Shown: positions 45,649-55,328 of the stretch, in pieces
How the letters are laid out: every line of letters starts with the position of its first letter
Position numbering within the stretch: the first letter of the stretch is position 1
Origin: Botrimarina hoheduenensis
GTDB lineage: Bacteria > Planctomycetota > Planctomycetia > Pirellulales > Lacipirellulaceae
Reading direction: 5' to 3'
DNA: 64,000 nucleotides
NCBI RefSeq assembly: GCF_007859815.1
Contig: NZ_SJPH01000010.1
Coordinates: 1 to 64,000 of the forward strand
Made by a program: the position numbers and the translations under genes
The notes under the pieces: model-generated
Told to the model about the DNA's origin: nothing
Database searches by the model: none
The model's input: only the letters and a program-made list of their open reading frames with translations

Positions 45649-46783
45649 GCCGGTGCTGGGCAACCCACGCAATCGCATCGACACAAACCGCATCGCCGAA
45701 GCCAAACAACGCCTGATTCAGCGGGACGCTCACCCGGTAGCCGTCGGCCCCCATCAGCCGGGCACACTCGTCGGCGTTGAGCAGCCGCACGCGATACGCG
45801 CCGCCGCCGGCTTGGAAGAGGATCTGCCGCCCGCTGCCCCCTTTGGGCGTTCGCAGGCAGCCGGCTAGGCCGTCGGTCCGCAGCTCGGCCATCGACTTGC
45901 CCTTCCGCACGCGGCGGAACACCGTGCCGTAGCTCGTCTTGGTGCCGGCGATCATCCGCTCAGCGGTGGCGCGATGCCGCTCGCTCATCTGATTGAGCAG
46001 GTACTCAGCCCGCTCGTCGTTCCACCACTGCGGCGAGTCGCTTGGCAAATCGCGATCGAGAACCGTTTCCAGCCGCCGGGCACCGTAGGGAGGGGGCTCG
46101 GGCAGCGCGGCGAGGGACCACGCAAGATCGCCCAGCGCACGGATCGACGAGACCAGCTTAAGGGGCCGCACGGTTGTTGGTTCGAGTTGGTCGAGGCAGT
46201 GCGTGTTCACGTCCGGCGCGAATTCCGTTTGCACGCCCACGACAAACAACCGGGGCCGGCTCTGCGGGGTGAAGTGTGCGGCATCGACAACCATGGCATC
46301 TGCGGCGTAGCCCAATTCATTGATCGCGGCGATCAATGACCGAAAGTCGGCCCCGTCGCGGGAGGTCAGCAGGCCCGTGACATTCTCGATCAGCACCAGC
46401 GGCGGCCGCGCCGCGCCCATCCGTCGCAAAAGGTCGATCCAGCCCCAAAACGCCGATGACTGGCCGGCGTTGAGCCCGCGCCGAGCGCCCGCGAGCGACA
46501 GATCGGTGCAGGGAAACGAAGCGTGAGCAAGCAGCGTAGGCGGAACGGTTGCGGCCGAGAGCCGATGGATATCTTCCACGACATAGTGCGGCGAGGGCCC
46601 GAAGTGCCCCCGGTGCATGCGGTGTTTCTGCTCGTCGAGGTCGTTGGCGAACTCGACCACCCAGCCCGCTTGCTCCAGCCCCATCCGTGCGAGCCCGACC
46701 CCGGCAAAGTACTCCGCCGCTGTCCAGCCGGTACGCGAAGGAGGGCAGGGCGAGCAATCAAACAGCAGGGGTTGGGGTTCCAT
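45563..46783 (-). CDS. Solitary DNA cytosine-C5 methyltransferase
   Basis: 406 aa. Motif I is EYFAGVGLARMGLEQAGW (AdoMet); motif IV is SFPCTDLSLAG with catalytic Cys92; motif VI is LVLIENVTGLL; motif VIII is QSRPRLFVVG; motif X is FGDAVCVDAIAWVAQ. Target-recognition residues lie about 240-340. PCTD is seen in place of the usual PCQ. No restriction endonuclease or Vsr gene adjoins it, so it looks like an orphan methylase with regulatory or anti-restriction role, or a remnant. The last 29 codons overlap, antisense, the end of the upstream-facing gene. Confidence 0.88.
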   Translation of the reverse strand: MEPQPLLFDCSPCPPSRTGWTAAEYFAGVGLARMGLEQAGWVVEFANDLDEQKHRMHRGHFGPSPHYVVEDIHRLSAATVPPTLLAHASFPCTDLSLAGARRGLNAGQSSAFWGWIDLLRRMGAARPPLVLIENVTGLLTSRDGADFRSLIAAINELGYAADAMVVDAAHFTPQSRPRLFVVGVQTEFAPDVNTHCLDQLEPTTVRPLKLVSSIRALGDLAWSLAALPEPPPYGARRLETVLDRDLPSDSPQWWNDERAEYLLNQMSERHRATAERMIAGTKTSYGTVFRRVRKGKSMAELRTDGLAGCLRTPKGGSGRQILFQAGGGAYRVRLLNADECARLMGADGYRVSVPLNQALFGFGDAVCVDAIAWVAQHRLNPVADRLLDRPPPALPAAEHASPHTAT

Positions 46784-46907
46784 TCCGTTGGCAGGTCAGA
46801 TGCTAAAGGTCGAGAGAACGGCAGCATCACTCAGGGTTGACGGTCGCGCGTTGTCTCCTACAGAATTCGTCTTGGTCACAAAGTTCGCTGCAAAGAGCTT
46901 ATCGTCC

Positions 46908-48599
<1,692 letters not shown>

Positions 48600-48857
48600 T
48601 TCGCGTGATTTTGCGGGTTAAATGAAATCGGATTGGCGGCTCGTTAGGAGGGGGCGACCCCCGCAGGCGTTCCTCGCCAGACGCAGTTTACCCGGCCCGG
48701 GTTCGCCGGGGCGAGGGTGCCGCGCCGCAGGCAAGCTCCCGCTGATTGGACCGGTCCGCTGCGACAGATCGGCTAAACTGCGGCCTGCAGAGCGGGTATC
48801 TTGCTTCCGCTCGATACCGGATCCGCGCCTCCTCCCCTGTTCCCTGTCCCGATAAGC

Positions 48858-49493
48858 ATGCCGCCCGAATTTCTGTTCTTCGATCTGGGCAGGGTGCTGC
48901 TCGACTTCTGCCATGATCGCATGGTCCGTCAGATGGCCGCGGTCGCCGGTGTCCCGGAGAACACCCTGCGACAGGCCCTGATGCCCTCGGGAGAGCTCCG
49001 GCCCGGCGACTCGCAGTGGCAACTCGAGGAAGGCACACTCGCCGAAGACGTTTTCTACGAACAGCTCGCCGACGCCCTGGGCTGTCGTCCTCCGCGGGCC
49101 GATCTGGAACTCGCCGCGAGTGATATTTTTACGCCGATCGCCCCGTCGCTGGCTCTGCTATCTCGGCTCCATCGGGCCGGAAACCGCCTGGGTCTGCTCT
49201 CGAATACGAGCCCGATCCACTGGCGATTCTTTATGGACGGTCGGTTTCCGGTTCTGAACGAAGCGTTTGAGATCGCATTGGGGAGCTTCCATTTGAAAGC
49301 GATGAAGCCCGCCCCGCCCATCTATCAGGGGGCAGCCGCGCTGACCGGGGTGGCCCCGGAAAGGATTTTCTTCGCCGACGACCGGGCCGACAACGTGGCC
49401 GGTGCGATCGCCTGTGGCTGGGACGCGATTGTGTTCACGGATCCGCTGCAGCTGACCGCTGAACTACGCCTCCGCGGGGTTGCTGGGGCTTGA
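48858..49493 (+). CDS. HAD-superfamily phosphatase (YihX-like)
   Basis: 211 aa from ATG 48858 (MPPEFLFFDLGRVLLDF); the longer frame from 48801 adds an unconserved leader. Motif I is FDLGRV, where the first Asp is the nucleophile and the second position is Gly as in YihX/HAD-IA proteins. Motif II is GLLSNTSPIHWRFFM, motif III Lys lies in KAMKPAPPIY, motif IV is FFADDRADNVAGA. A helical cap lies at 15-85. Cytosolic sugar-phosphate phosphatase activity is likely from the family; substrate unknown. It precedes a heptosyltransferase gene by 92 bp. Confidence 0.87.
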   Translation: MPPEFLFFDLGRVLLDFCHDRMVRQMAAVAGVPENTLRQALMPSGELRPGDSQWQLEEGTLAEDVFYEQLADALGCRPPRADLELAASDIFTPIAPSLALLSRLHRAGNRLGLLSNTSPIHWRFFMDGRFPVLNEAFEIALGSFHLKAMKPAPPIYQGAAALTGVAPERIFFADDRADNVAGAIACGWDAIVFTDPLQLTAELRLRGVAGA

Positions 49494-49585
49494 ACTCGCG
49501 TAGCCGCGCAGCGTGCTGGTGCCTTAGAATCGCATTACACGCTGAGAATTAGATCCCCCCTACATTTTTGCACCAGGCCGCACGG

Positions 49586-50644
49586 ATGCGTCTCGGAGTC
49601 TTCTTGCCCAACTGGATCGGCGATGTGGTGATGGCCACGCCGGCCCTTGACTCGTTACGCGAGCTCGCGGGTCCTGAGGGGCGGGTCGTCGGCGTTATGC
49701 GTCCGTATGTGGCCGACGTGCTCGCGGGTCTGGAAACCCTCGACCGACACGTATTCTACAAACCCCGGGCGAAAGACCGCACGCTAAGCGGGGCCGCGGT
49801 CATCGCCGCGCTGCGCGAGGAACGCCTCGATGCGGTGGTCTTGCTGACCAACTCGCTCAGGACGGCCTGGCTCGCCTGGCGCAGCGGCGCATCCGAGCGA
49901 ATAGGCTACGAACGCGATCAACGATCGTGGCTGCTCTCGACCCGGTTGCGCGATCCGCGCCGTCGCGGTAAAAGAGCCCCGCTACCCCAGATCGATTCCT
50001 ATCTGAATCTGGCCTATGCCGCCGGTGGCGCGTGGCGCTCGCCCGAACTGCGTCTGGCCACAACTCCCCAAGACGAAGCGGCCGCCGACGACGCGTGGTC
50101 AAAGCTCGGGCTGCCCCAAGGTGAGCGCGTGGTGGTGTTCAACACGGGCGGTGCGTACGGCGACGCCAAGAGTTGGCCGGCCGAACACTTTGCCGAGCTT
50201 GCGCGGAGGCTGGTCGCGGACGAAGGGTTGGCCGTGGTTGTCAATTGCGGCCCTGGCGAACGCGAGACCGCCAACCGCATCGCCGAACTCGCCGGCTCGC
50301 CTGCCGTCGTCAGTCTGGGCCGTATCGATTCGCTTCCGATCGGGCTCTCAAAAGCGATCATCCGGCGGAGCCATTTGTTGGTAAGCACCGACAGCGGGCC
50401 CCGCTTTTTCGGCATTGCCTTCGGCAAGCCGGTGGTCTCATTGTTTGGACCGACCGACCCGATGGCCACCAAGACCCATTACGCACACGAGGAACGACTC
50501 TCGCTCGCGTTGGATTGCCAGTTCTGCTGGGCCAGAGAATGCCCGCTCGGCCATCATAATTGCATGACGGAGCTGACGGTTGCGCGGGTTCTGCGGGCGG
50601 TGCACGCCGCTCTAGACGGTCGCTCGGCGATTGTCGCGGCGTGA
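49586..50644 (+). CDS. GT9 heptosyltransferase (WaaF-type)
   Basis: 352 aa from ATG 49586 (MRLGVFLPNWIGDVVMATPAL, the family start); a TTG 18 bp upstream is a less likely start. The GT-B fold shows the heptosyltransferase pattern with VVVFNTGGAYGDAKSWP, VVNCGPGERETANRIAEL and STDSGPRFFGIAFGKPVVSLFGPTDP, plus the C-terminal QFCWARECPLGHHNCM typical of WaaF. Role: transfer of ADP-heptose to the lipopolysaccharide core. Planctomycetes make LPS-like lipid A, so this fits an outer-membrane role. Confidence 0.88.
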   Translation: MRLGVFLPNWIGDVVMATPALDSLRELAGPEGRVVGVMRPYVADVLAGLETLDRHVFYKPRAKDRTLSGAAVIAALREERLDAVVLLTNSLRTAWLAWRSGASERIGYERDQRSWLLSTRLRDPRRRGKRAPLPQIDSYLNLAYAAGGAWRSPELRLATTPQDEAAADDAWSKLGLPQGERVVVFNTGGAYGDAKSWPAEHFAELARRLVADEGLAVVVNCGPGERETANRIAELAGSPAVVSLGRIDSLPIGLSKAIIRRSHLLVSTDSGPRFFGIAFGKPVVSLFGPTDPMATKTHYAHEERLSLALDCQFCWARECPLGHHNCMTELTVARVLRAVHAALDGRSAIVAA

Positions 50645-50791
50645 GTGCAGACGGCACGGGCTGTGCCGAGAGGGACGGAATAGTGGTAGACCGCATTGTC
50701 GTTAGCTGCCAGCCAGCTCGGCGTAGGATTCTTAGATCTGTCCGTCTTGTTTGGGGGATAGAACGTTCGCCCCTTAGGCCCCGGCGTTGCT

Positions 50792-53044
50792 GTGTTCGCG
50801 ATCGACTCGTTCCAGCCGATAACCATCGGTATTGCCAGTGCGTTAGCCCTCGCGGGTTACTGGCTCGGGGTCCGAAAGGGGAGGGCACTCGTGCCGCGTG
50901 AGAAGACGCGATCGGCTACGGAGAAAAGTCAGGGCGAAGATCTCCGAGCCAGCTGCGGTCAATCGGCACCCGAGCAAGGTGCCAGCGCCCTCTTGGCTGG
51001 GCTTGATGCCCCTGCGGCTCTGCTTGACGAGGAGGGACGCATCGTTGCCTTCAACGAGCTGTTTCAGGCGTTTACCAAGAGGGGAGGCACCGAGCTCAGC
51101 GAAAGCGATCGAACACCCTTTAACAAAACTTTGTGTAAGGAACTGTGCGGCGAAGTTAGTGCTCAGCAGATCCAATCCGCATTGAGCGAAATCTTGATCG
51201 GGGCCCTGCCAAACTTCTCTACCAATCTGTCGATACTCTTTGCAGCGGAGCCTCTTCAGTGCCGTGTGAAGATCGCACGGCTTGGTGCCGACGCTAGCGC
51301 GCGGGCGCTGGTGTTGGTCGAAGACCATACCGAACAACGGCGTCGTGAACAGCGACTGCAAGACGCCAAACTAAAAGCCGAGACCCTTGCCAGCGCACTG
51401 GAAGGCAGCCAGAAGGCAATCGAGCTGGCCGTTAACGGGGGCAATCTGGGTCTGTGGCACTGGGACATCAAGACCGGGTACTTCGAGCTCAGCCACGACT
51501 GGCTGGTCAACCTGGGGCACACCGATACCGACCTCGGAGCCGCGGTGGACTCGTTCCGCGAGCTGCTCCATCCCGACGACCTCGTCCTGTGGACAGAAGA
51601 CGACGCGGCGAGCCTCGCTTTAGGAGAACCCTACGACCGGCAGTTCCGCTTGCGTCGGGCTAACGGCACTTATTCCTGGGCGCATGCCCTGGGGCGTGCT
51701 AACGCGCGTCGCGACGATGGCGTTCCCGAGAGCCTGTCGGGCATTTTTCTCGATATCGATGCCAACAAAACCGCCGTCCTCAAGGACGTCGGCATGGCCA
51801 AGATCATCGAAGAATCTTTCAATGAGGTTTATGTTTTCGACTCGGACAATTGGCGCTTTCTCGACGTGAACCGCGGCGCTCGCGAGAATCTGGGCTGGGC
51901 GCTCGAGGAACTCGCCGAGATGACCCCCGCCGACATTCTGCCCGATTACACTCTCGAACAGTTGCGTGAGCTGGTCCGCCCCCTTGAACAGGGAGAGAAG
52001 CCCCGGGTTGAGTTCGAGACCTATCATCAGCGTCGCGATGGATCGACCTATCCGGTCATGATTCATCTTCAGCGTTCCGAGCTAGTTGGCAGAGCGGTGT
52101 ACGTTGCTATCGGAATGGACCTAACTAACCGTCGCGAGCTCGAGTCACAGCTCGCTCAAGCGCAGAAGCTCGAATCGATCGGTCAACTGGCGGCGGGCGT
52201 TGCCCATGAGATGAACACCCCGCTGCAGTACGTTAGCAATAATCTGCACTTCCTCTCCGACGTGATGGACCAATTGCTGCAGGTCATCGACTGCTACGAA
52301 GATAATCTGAATTGCGATGTCTCTCCGCTCACGTGGAAGGAACGGATCGATAACGTGCGGGCAACTCGGCTTGCCAGTCGCTTCGATCGGGTGCGGAAGG
52401 AGCTGCCGACGGCGCTGGCCGACAGCCTTGAGGGGGTGCAGCGCGTCCTCCATATCGTCCGCTCAATGAAAGAGTTTTCGCACCCCGGTGACCGGTTAAA
52501 GACGTCGACCGATCTGAACAACTCGTTGACGAGCATGGCGACCATCACCCGCAATCGCTGGAAGTTCGTGGCCGATCTCGATCTGCAACTCGATCCCAAC
52601 CTCCCCCTGATCGATTGCTACCAGGGAGAGATGAACCAGGTCTTTGTGAACCTGATTATCAATGCTTCAGACGCCATCGCCGCTTTAAACCCTGCCCCCG
52701 ATGAGGCCAACCGCGGAAAAATCGTCGTCTGCACCCGCCGCCAAGGATCGGAAGCCATCATCGAGGTGCAGGACACGGGCTGTGGCATGTCGGAAGCGGT
52801 CCGCTCCAAAGTGTTTGATCCGTTCTTCACCACCAAAGAGGTTGGTAGGGGCACGGGCCAAGGGCTGTCGCTCAGCCACACCATTGTCGTGGGCCACCAC
52901 GGCGGGCGAATCGAGGTCAGCAGTCGGCTCGGAGTCGGAACCACCTTTACTGTCCGCTTGCCGATCGCCAACACCAACAACCCTCGACAAGAAAGCCCCT
53001 GCCCAGCGGACAGGCTCGAATTGTTACCGGTCGCTGCCGGTTAA
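50792..53044 (+). CDS. Multi-PAS sensor histidine kinase
   Basis: 750 aa from GTG 50792. One N-terminal membrane helix (about 8-26) is followed by a basic linker and three PAS-like regions (about 70-170, 205-320 with LWHWDIKTGYFELS, and 345-440 with VYVFDSDNWRFLDVNRGARENLG). HisKA is of the AtoS/NtrB kind with AGVAHEMNTPLQYVSNNLHFL (His472). HATPase shows GEMNQVFVNLIINASDAI, QDTGCGMSE and GTGQGLSLSHTIV. It is followed 60 bp later by a response regulator that is its likely partner. The stimulus is unknown; PAS domains commonly bind haem, flavin or small ligands. Confidence 0.88.
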   Translation: MFAIDSFQPITIGIASALALAGYWLGVRKGRALVPREKTRSATEKSQGEDLRASCGQSAPEQGASALLAGLDAPAALLDEEGRIVAFNELFQAFTKRGGTELSESDRTPFNKTLCKELCGEVSAQQIQSALSEILIGALPNFSTNLSILFAAEPLQCRVKIARLGADASARALVLVEDHTEQRRREQRLQDAKLKAETLASALEGSQKAIELAVNGGNLGLWHWDIKTGYFELSHDWLVNLGHTDTDLGAAVDSFRELLHPDDLVLWTEDDAASLALGEPYDRQFRLRRANGTYSWAHALGRANARRDDGVPESLSGIFLDIDANKTAVLKDVGMAKIIEESFNEVYVFDSDNWRFLDVNRGARENLGWALEELAEMTPADILPDYTLEQLRELVRPLEQGEKPRVEFETYHQRRDGSTYPVMIHLQRSELVGRAVYVAIGMDLTNRRELESQLAQAQKLESIGQLAAGVAHEMNTPLQYVSNNLHFLSDVMDQLLQVIDCYEDNLNCDVSPLTWKERIDNVRATRLASRFDRVRKELPTALADSLEGVQRVLHIVRSMKEFSHPGDRLKTSTDLNNSLTSMATITRNRWKFVADLDLQLDPNLPLIDCYQGEMNQVFVNLIINASDAIAALNPAPDEANRGKIVVCTRRQGSEAIIEVQDTGCGMSEAVRSKVFDPFFTTKEVGRGTGQGLSLSHTIVVGHHGGRIEVSSRLGVGTTFTVRLPIANTNNPRQESPCPADRLELLPVAAG

Positions 53045-53104
53045 TCGGCCGCAAAGCCTTGTCTTATCCTCAACGTATCGCCCACGACACTTCTACAAAC
53101 GCTC

Positions 53105-53926
53105 ATGAACGTTCCCATCACGAATAATCGAGTGCTCCTTGTCGATGACGACGCGATGCTGCTCGCCAGCATGGAGCGATGTCTGGGGATGGAGTTCGAG
53201 CTGACCACGGAGCTTTCGGGCGTTGCAGCGCTTAACACAATGAAAAACTCCGAGAGCTTCGGGGTTATCGTCAGCGACATGCGGATGCCGGTGATGGACG
53301 GTGTCGAGTTCTTGCGCGAAGCCGCTTTGCTCTCGCCAGATTCCATCATGATGATGCTGACCGGGAATCAAGACATGCAGACCGCCGTTCGTGCTACACG
53401 CGAGGTATGTGTCTCGGCGTTTCTCAACAAGCCCTGCGACCCCAGCGAGATCGCCGCAGCGATCCGCTCTTGCCTCAAGCATCATCAGCTTGTACGCCGC
53501 GAACGAGACCTGCTGAGCGAAACTCTCCCCGACTTGATAAGACTCATCGGCGACGCTTGCGGCCTACAGCAACGACCATCGTTTCAAGAGGCTGAAAAGC
53601 AGTTCGAAGCGAAGCGCGAAGCAGCAGGCATTCCCGACCGATGGGAGTACCGGCTCGCCGCAACGCTGGCCTTTGGCGGGCTCGGCAAGTCGGGGGAGAG
53701 TCTCGCAGAACTCGGTATAGCGGTCCGCGAGATTCCCCGCCTGAGCGGCGTTGGTGAGATGCTGATCAGGAGCGCCGAATGCGCTGCTGAGCCCCTCGCG
53801 CCTTGGGACGATCCCGACTGGCAATCCGGTCGTCAGCCTGAGACTTTGTCTGACGAAGAACTCATTCCCCTTGGTGCCGCGCTGCTGCACGCGACACGAG
53901 AAGAATACGCCACGACGAATCGCTAG
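53105..53926 (+). CDS. Response regulator with degenerate HD-GYP-like output domain
   Basis: 273 aa. The receiver (1-125) has LLVDDDAML, Asp58 (VIVSDMRMPVMDG), MMLTGNQ and FLNKPCDPSEI, all intact and RpfG-like. The remaining 150 residues match the general layout of the HD-GYP region but lack the HD and GYP residues: WEYRLAATLAFGGLGKSGES stands where the HD helix would be, and IPRLSGVGEMLIRSAEC where the GYP-side helix would be. It probably has no cyclic-di-GMP phosphodiesterase activity. It lies just downstream of a PAS histidine kinase, so phospho-signalling with a protein-protein output is the plausible role. Confidence 0.75.
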   Translation: MNVPITNNRVLLVDDDAMLLASMERCLGMEFELTTELSGVAALNTMKNSESFGVIVSDMRMPVMDGVEFLREAALLSPDSIMMMLTGNQDMQTAVRATREVCVSAFLNKPCDPSEIAAAIRSCLKHHQLVRRERDLLSETLPDLIRLIGDACGLQQRPSFQEAEKQFEAKREAAGIPDRWEYRLAATLAFGGLGKSGESLAELGIAVREIPRLSGVGEMLIRSAECAAEPLAPWDDPDWQSGRQPETLSDEELIPLGAALLHATREEYATTNR

Positions 53927-53998
53927 TACGGTTTACGCCCCGAGATCTCCGGTGGCGTCAGATCCGTGCCGCGAACCTGGCACCTCCGAGCCCTCGGC

Positions 53999-55294
53999 TT
54001 AGAGCCCCTTGGGCAGCTGGGGAGGTCGAAACCGGCGGTGTGGCTCGCTGAGCGTTGCCAGGAACGCCGCGAGATCGCCCAGGTCCTGCTCATTCAGCCC
54101 CAGGGGTTTCACCAGCGGGCTCTTGATCGGGCGGGGAGCATCGGCATTCAAGCTGCTCGTGCGGAGCCCATCGGACGGCATGCCCGCATTGTATAGCCTG
54201 AGCACCTCGTCCATATCGAACAGCCCATTGTGCATGTAGGGCTCGGTGCGCGTGATGTCTCGCAGCGAAGGCGTGCGAAAAGCACCGACATCTTCCGCGA
54301 GTCCTGTCTGCTTGAAACGCCCCAGATCTTCAAAGGGCCGTCCGTACATACTCAGGCCGATGTTGTGGAACTTATCGTCCGTCATCACCGGACCGTTATG
54401 ACAGTTCAGGCACCGGGCATCGGTGCGAAACAGATGCAAGCCCGAAAGCTCTTCGTCGCTGAGCTTTCGGTAGTTCCCCTTTACGAACGAGTCAAAGCGT
54501 GTCTGCGAGCTCACGACCGTCCTCTCGAACGCCGCTAATGCCAGAGCTACCTCTTCGATAGTTGGCTGCTCGATTCCAAAGACCTTACGGAACTGATCAA
54601 CGTAGCCGGGAATTCCGGCGAGTCGGCCGATGAAGAGCTCATCGCCCGAGTGCATCTCGTCGGCGTTAGCGAGAACATCCTTCGCTTGCTGCTCGAGGCT
54701 CGGCGCACGACCGTCCCAGAACATCGTTGTGCGATAACCGCTGTTGAGCACCGACGGCGCATTCCGCGCGAGCTCACGCCGATTGTGTCCGAAAGAGACG
54801 GTTCGTCCATCGCCCCAGCCAAGGTCGGGATCGTGGCAAGAGGCGCACGCGATCTGACCACTTCCCGAGAGCCGCGGATCGTAGAAGAGCAGTTTGCCAA
54901 GGGCTGCCTTTTCAGCATCGGGCGGGTTCGCGGCCGGATGCTCCATCGGCGGTAGCAGACCGAGCTCGCGGTGCTCGACCTCTGCATCGAGCGTCGGAGC
55001 CGGCCACTCGGCAGACGGTCGCTGGTAAAGCTCACGCAATTCGGCAAAGTACGCGCTGCGCTCCGCCGCCGACATCGGTTCGCGGGGGGGGAGGCCCAGG
55101 CGGCGCGAAACCCGCTGAGCCACGACGCGCACCGCGGCTGTCGCGGAGGATGCGGTAGGCGCTTCGGCGGAAGCTGCTTGCGCAGACGTGGTTTCTAGGC
55201 GCTGAGCCGGATCGGCTCCTGCGAGCCCGCCGCTCACCAGTCCGGCGATTAATAATCCTGAGCTCAACCGAGCAAAGTTAACGCGAACGATCAT
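53999..55294 (-). CDS. Di-haem cytochrome c peroxidase / MauG-family protein
   Basis: 431 aa from ATG 55294, which begins a signal peptide (MIVRVNFARLSSGLLIAGLVSGGLAGA); a GTG at 55339 that overlaps the preceding stop would extend it. A Thr/Ala-rich linker and a helical region precede the first haem site CASCHDPDLGWGDG and the second haem site CLNCHNGPVMTDDKFHNIG. Conserved blocks include GKLLFYDPRLSGSG, NAPSVLNSGYRTTMFWDGR and GAFRTPSLRDITRTEPYMHNGLF. Periplasmic; it reduces peroxide or carries out MauG-like oxidation. It lies directly after the PEP-CTERM gene 55329-57758 on the same strand. Confidence 0.9.
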   Translation of the reverse strand: MIVRVNFARLSSGLLIAGLVSGGLAGADPAQRLETTSAQAASAEAPTASSATAAVRVVAQRVSRRLGLPPREPMSAAERSAYFAELRELYQRPSAEWPAPTLDAEVEHRELGLLPPMEHPAANPPDAEKAALGKLLFYDPRLSGSGQIACASCHDPDLGWGDGRTVSFGHNRRELARNAPSVLNSGYRTTMFWDGRAPSLEQQAKDVLANADEMHSGDELFIGRLAGIPGYVDQFRKVFGIEQPTIEEVALALAAFERTVVSSQTRFDSFVKGNYRKLSDEELSGLHLFRTDARCLNCHNGPVMTDDKFHNIGLSMYGRPFEDLGRFKQTGLAEDVGAFRTPSLRDITRTEPYMHNGLFDMDEVLRLYNAGMPSDGLRTSSLNADAPRPIKSPLVKPLGLNEQDLGDLAAFLATLSEPHRRFRPPQLPKGL

Positions 55295-55328
55295 CGGCAC
55301 GCTGTATTCCTCTCTCGAATCACGCTTA

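Noticed and set aside
48600..48857. Attenuator or T-box-like leader upstream of ilvD
   Set aside because: No leader peptide with branched-chain codons and no terminator pair was found on the minus strand; the GC-rich palindromic bits are too weak.
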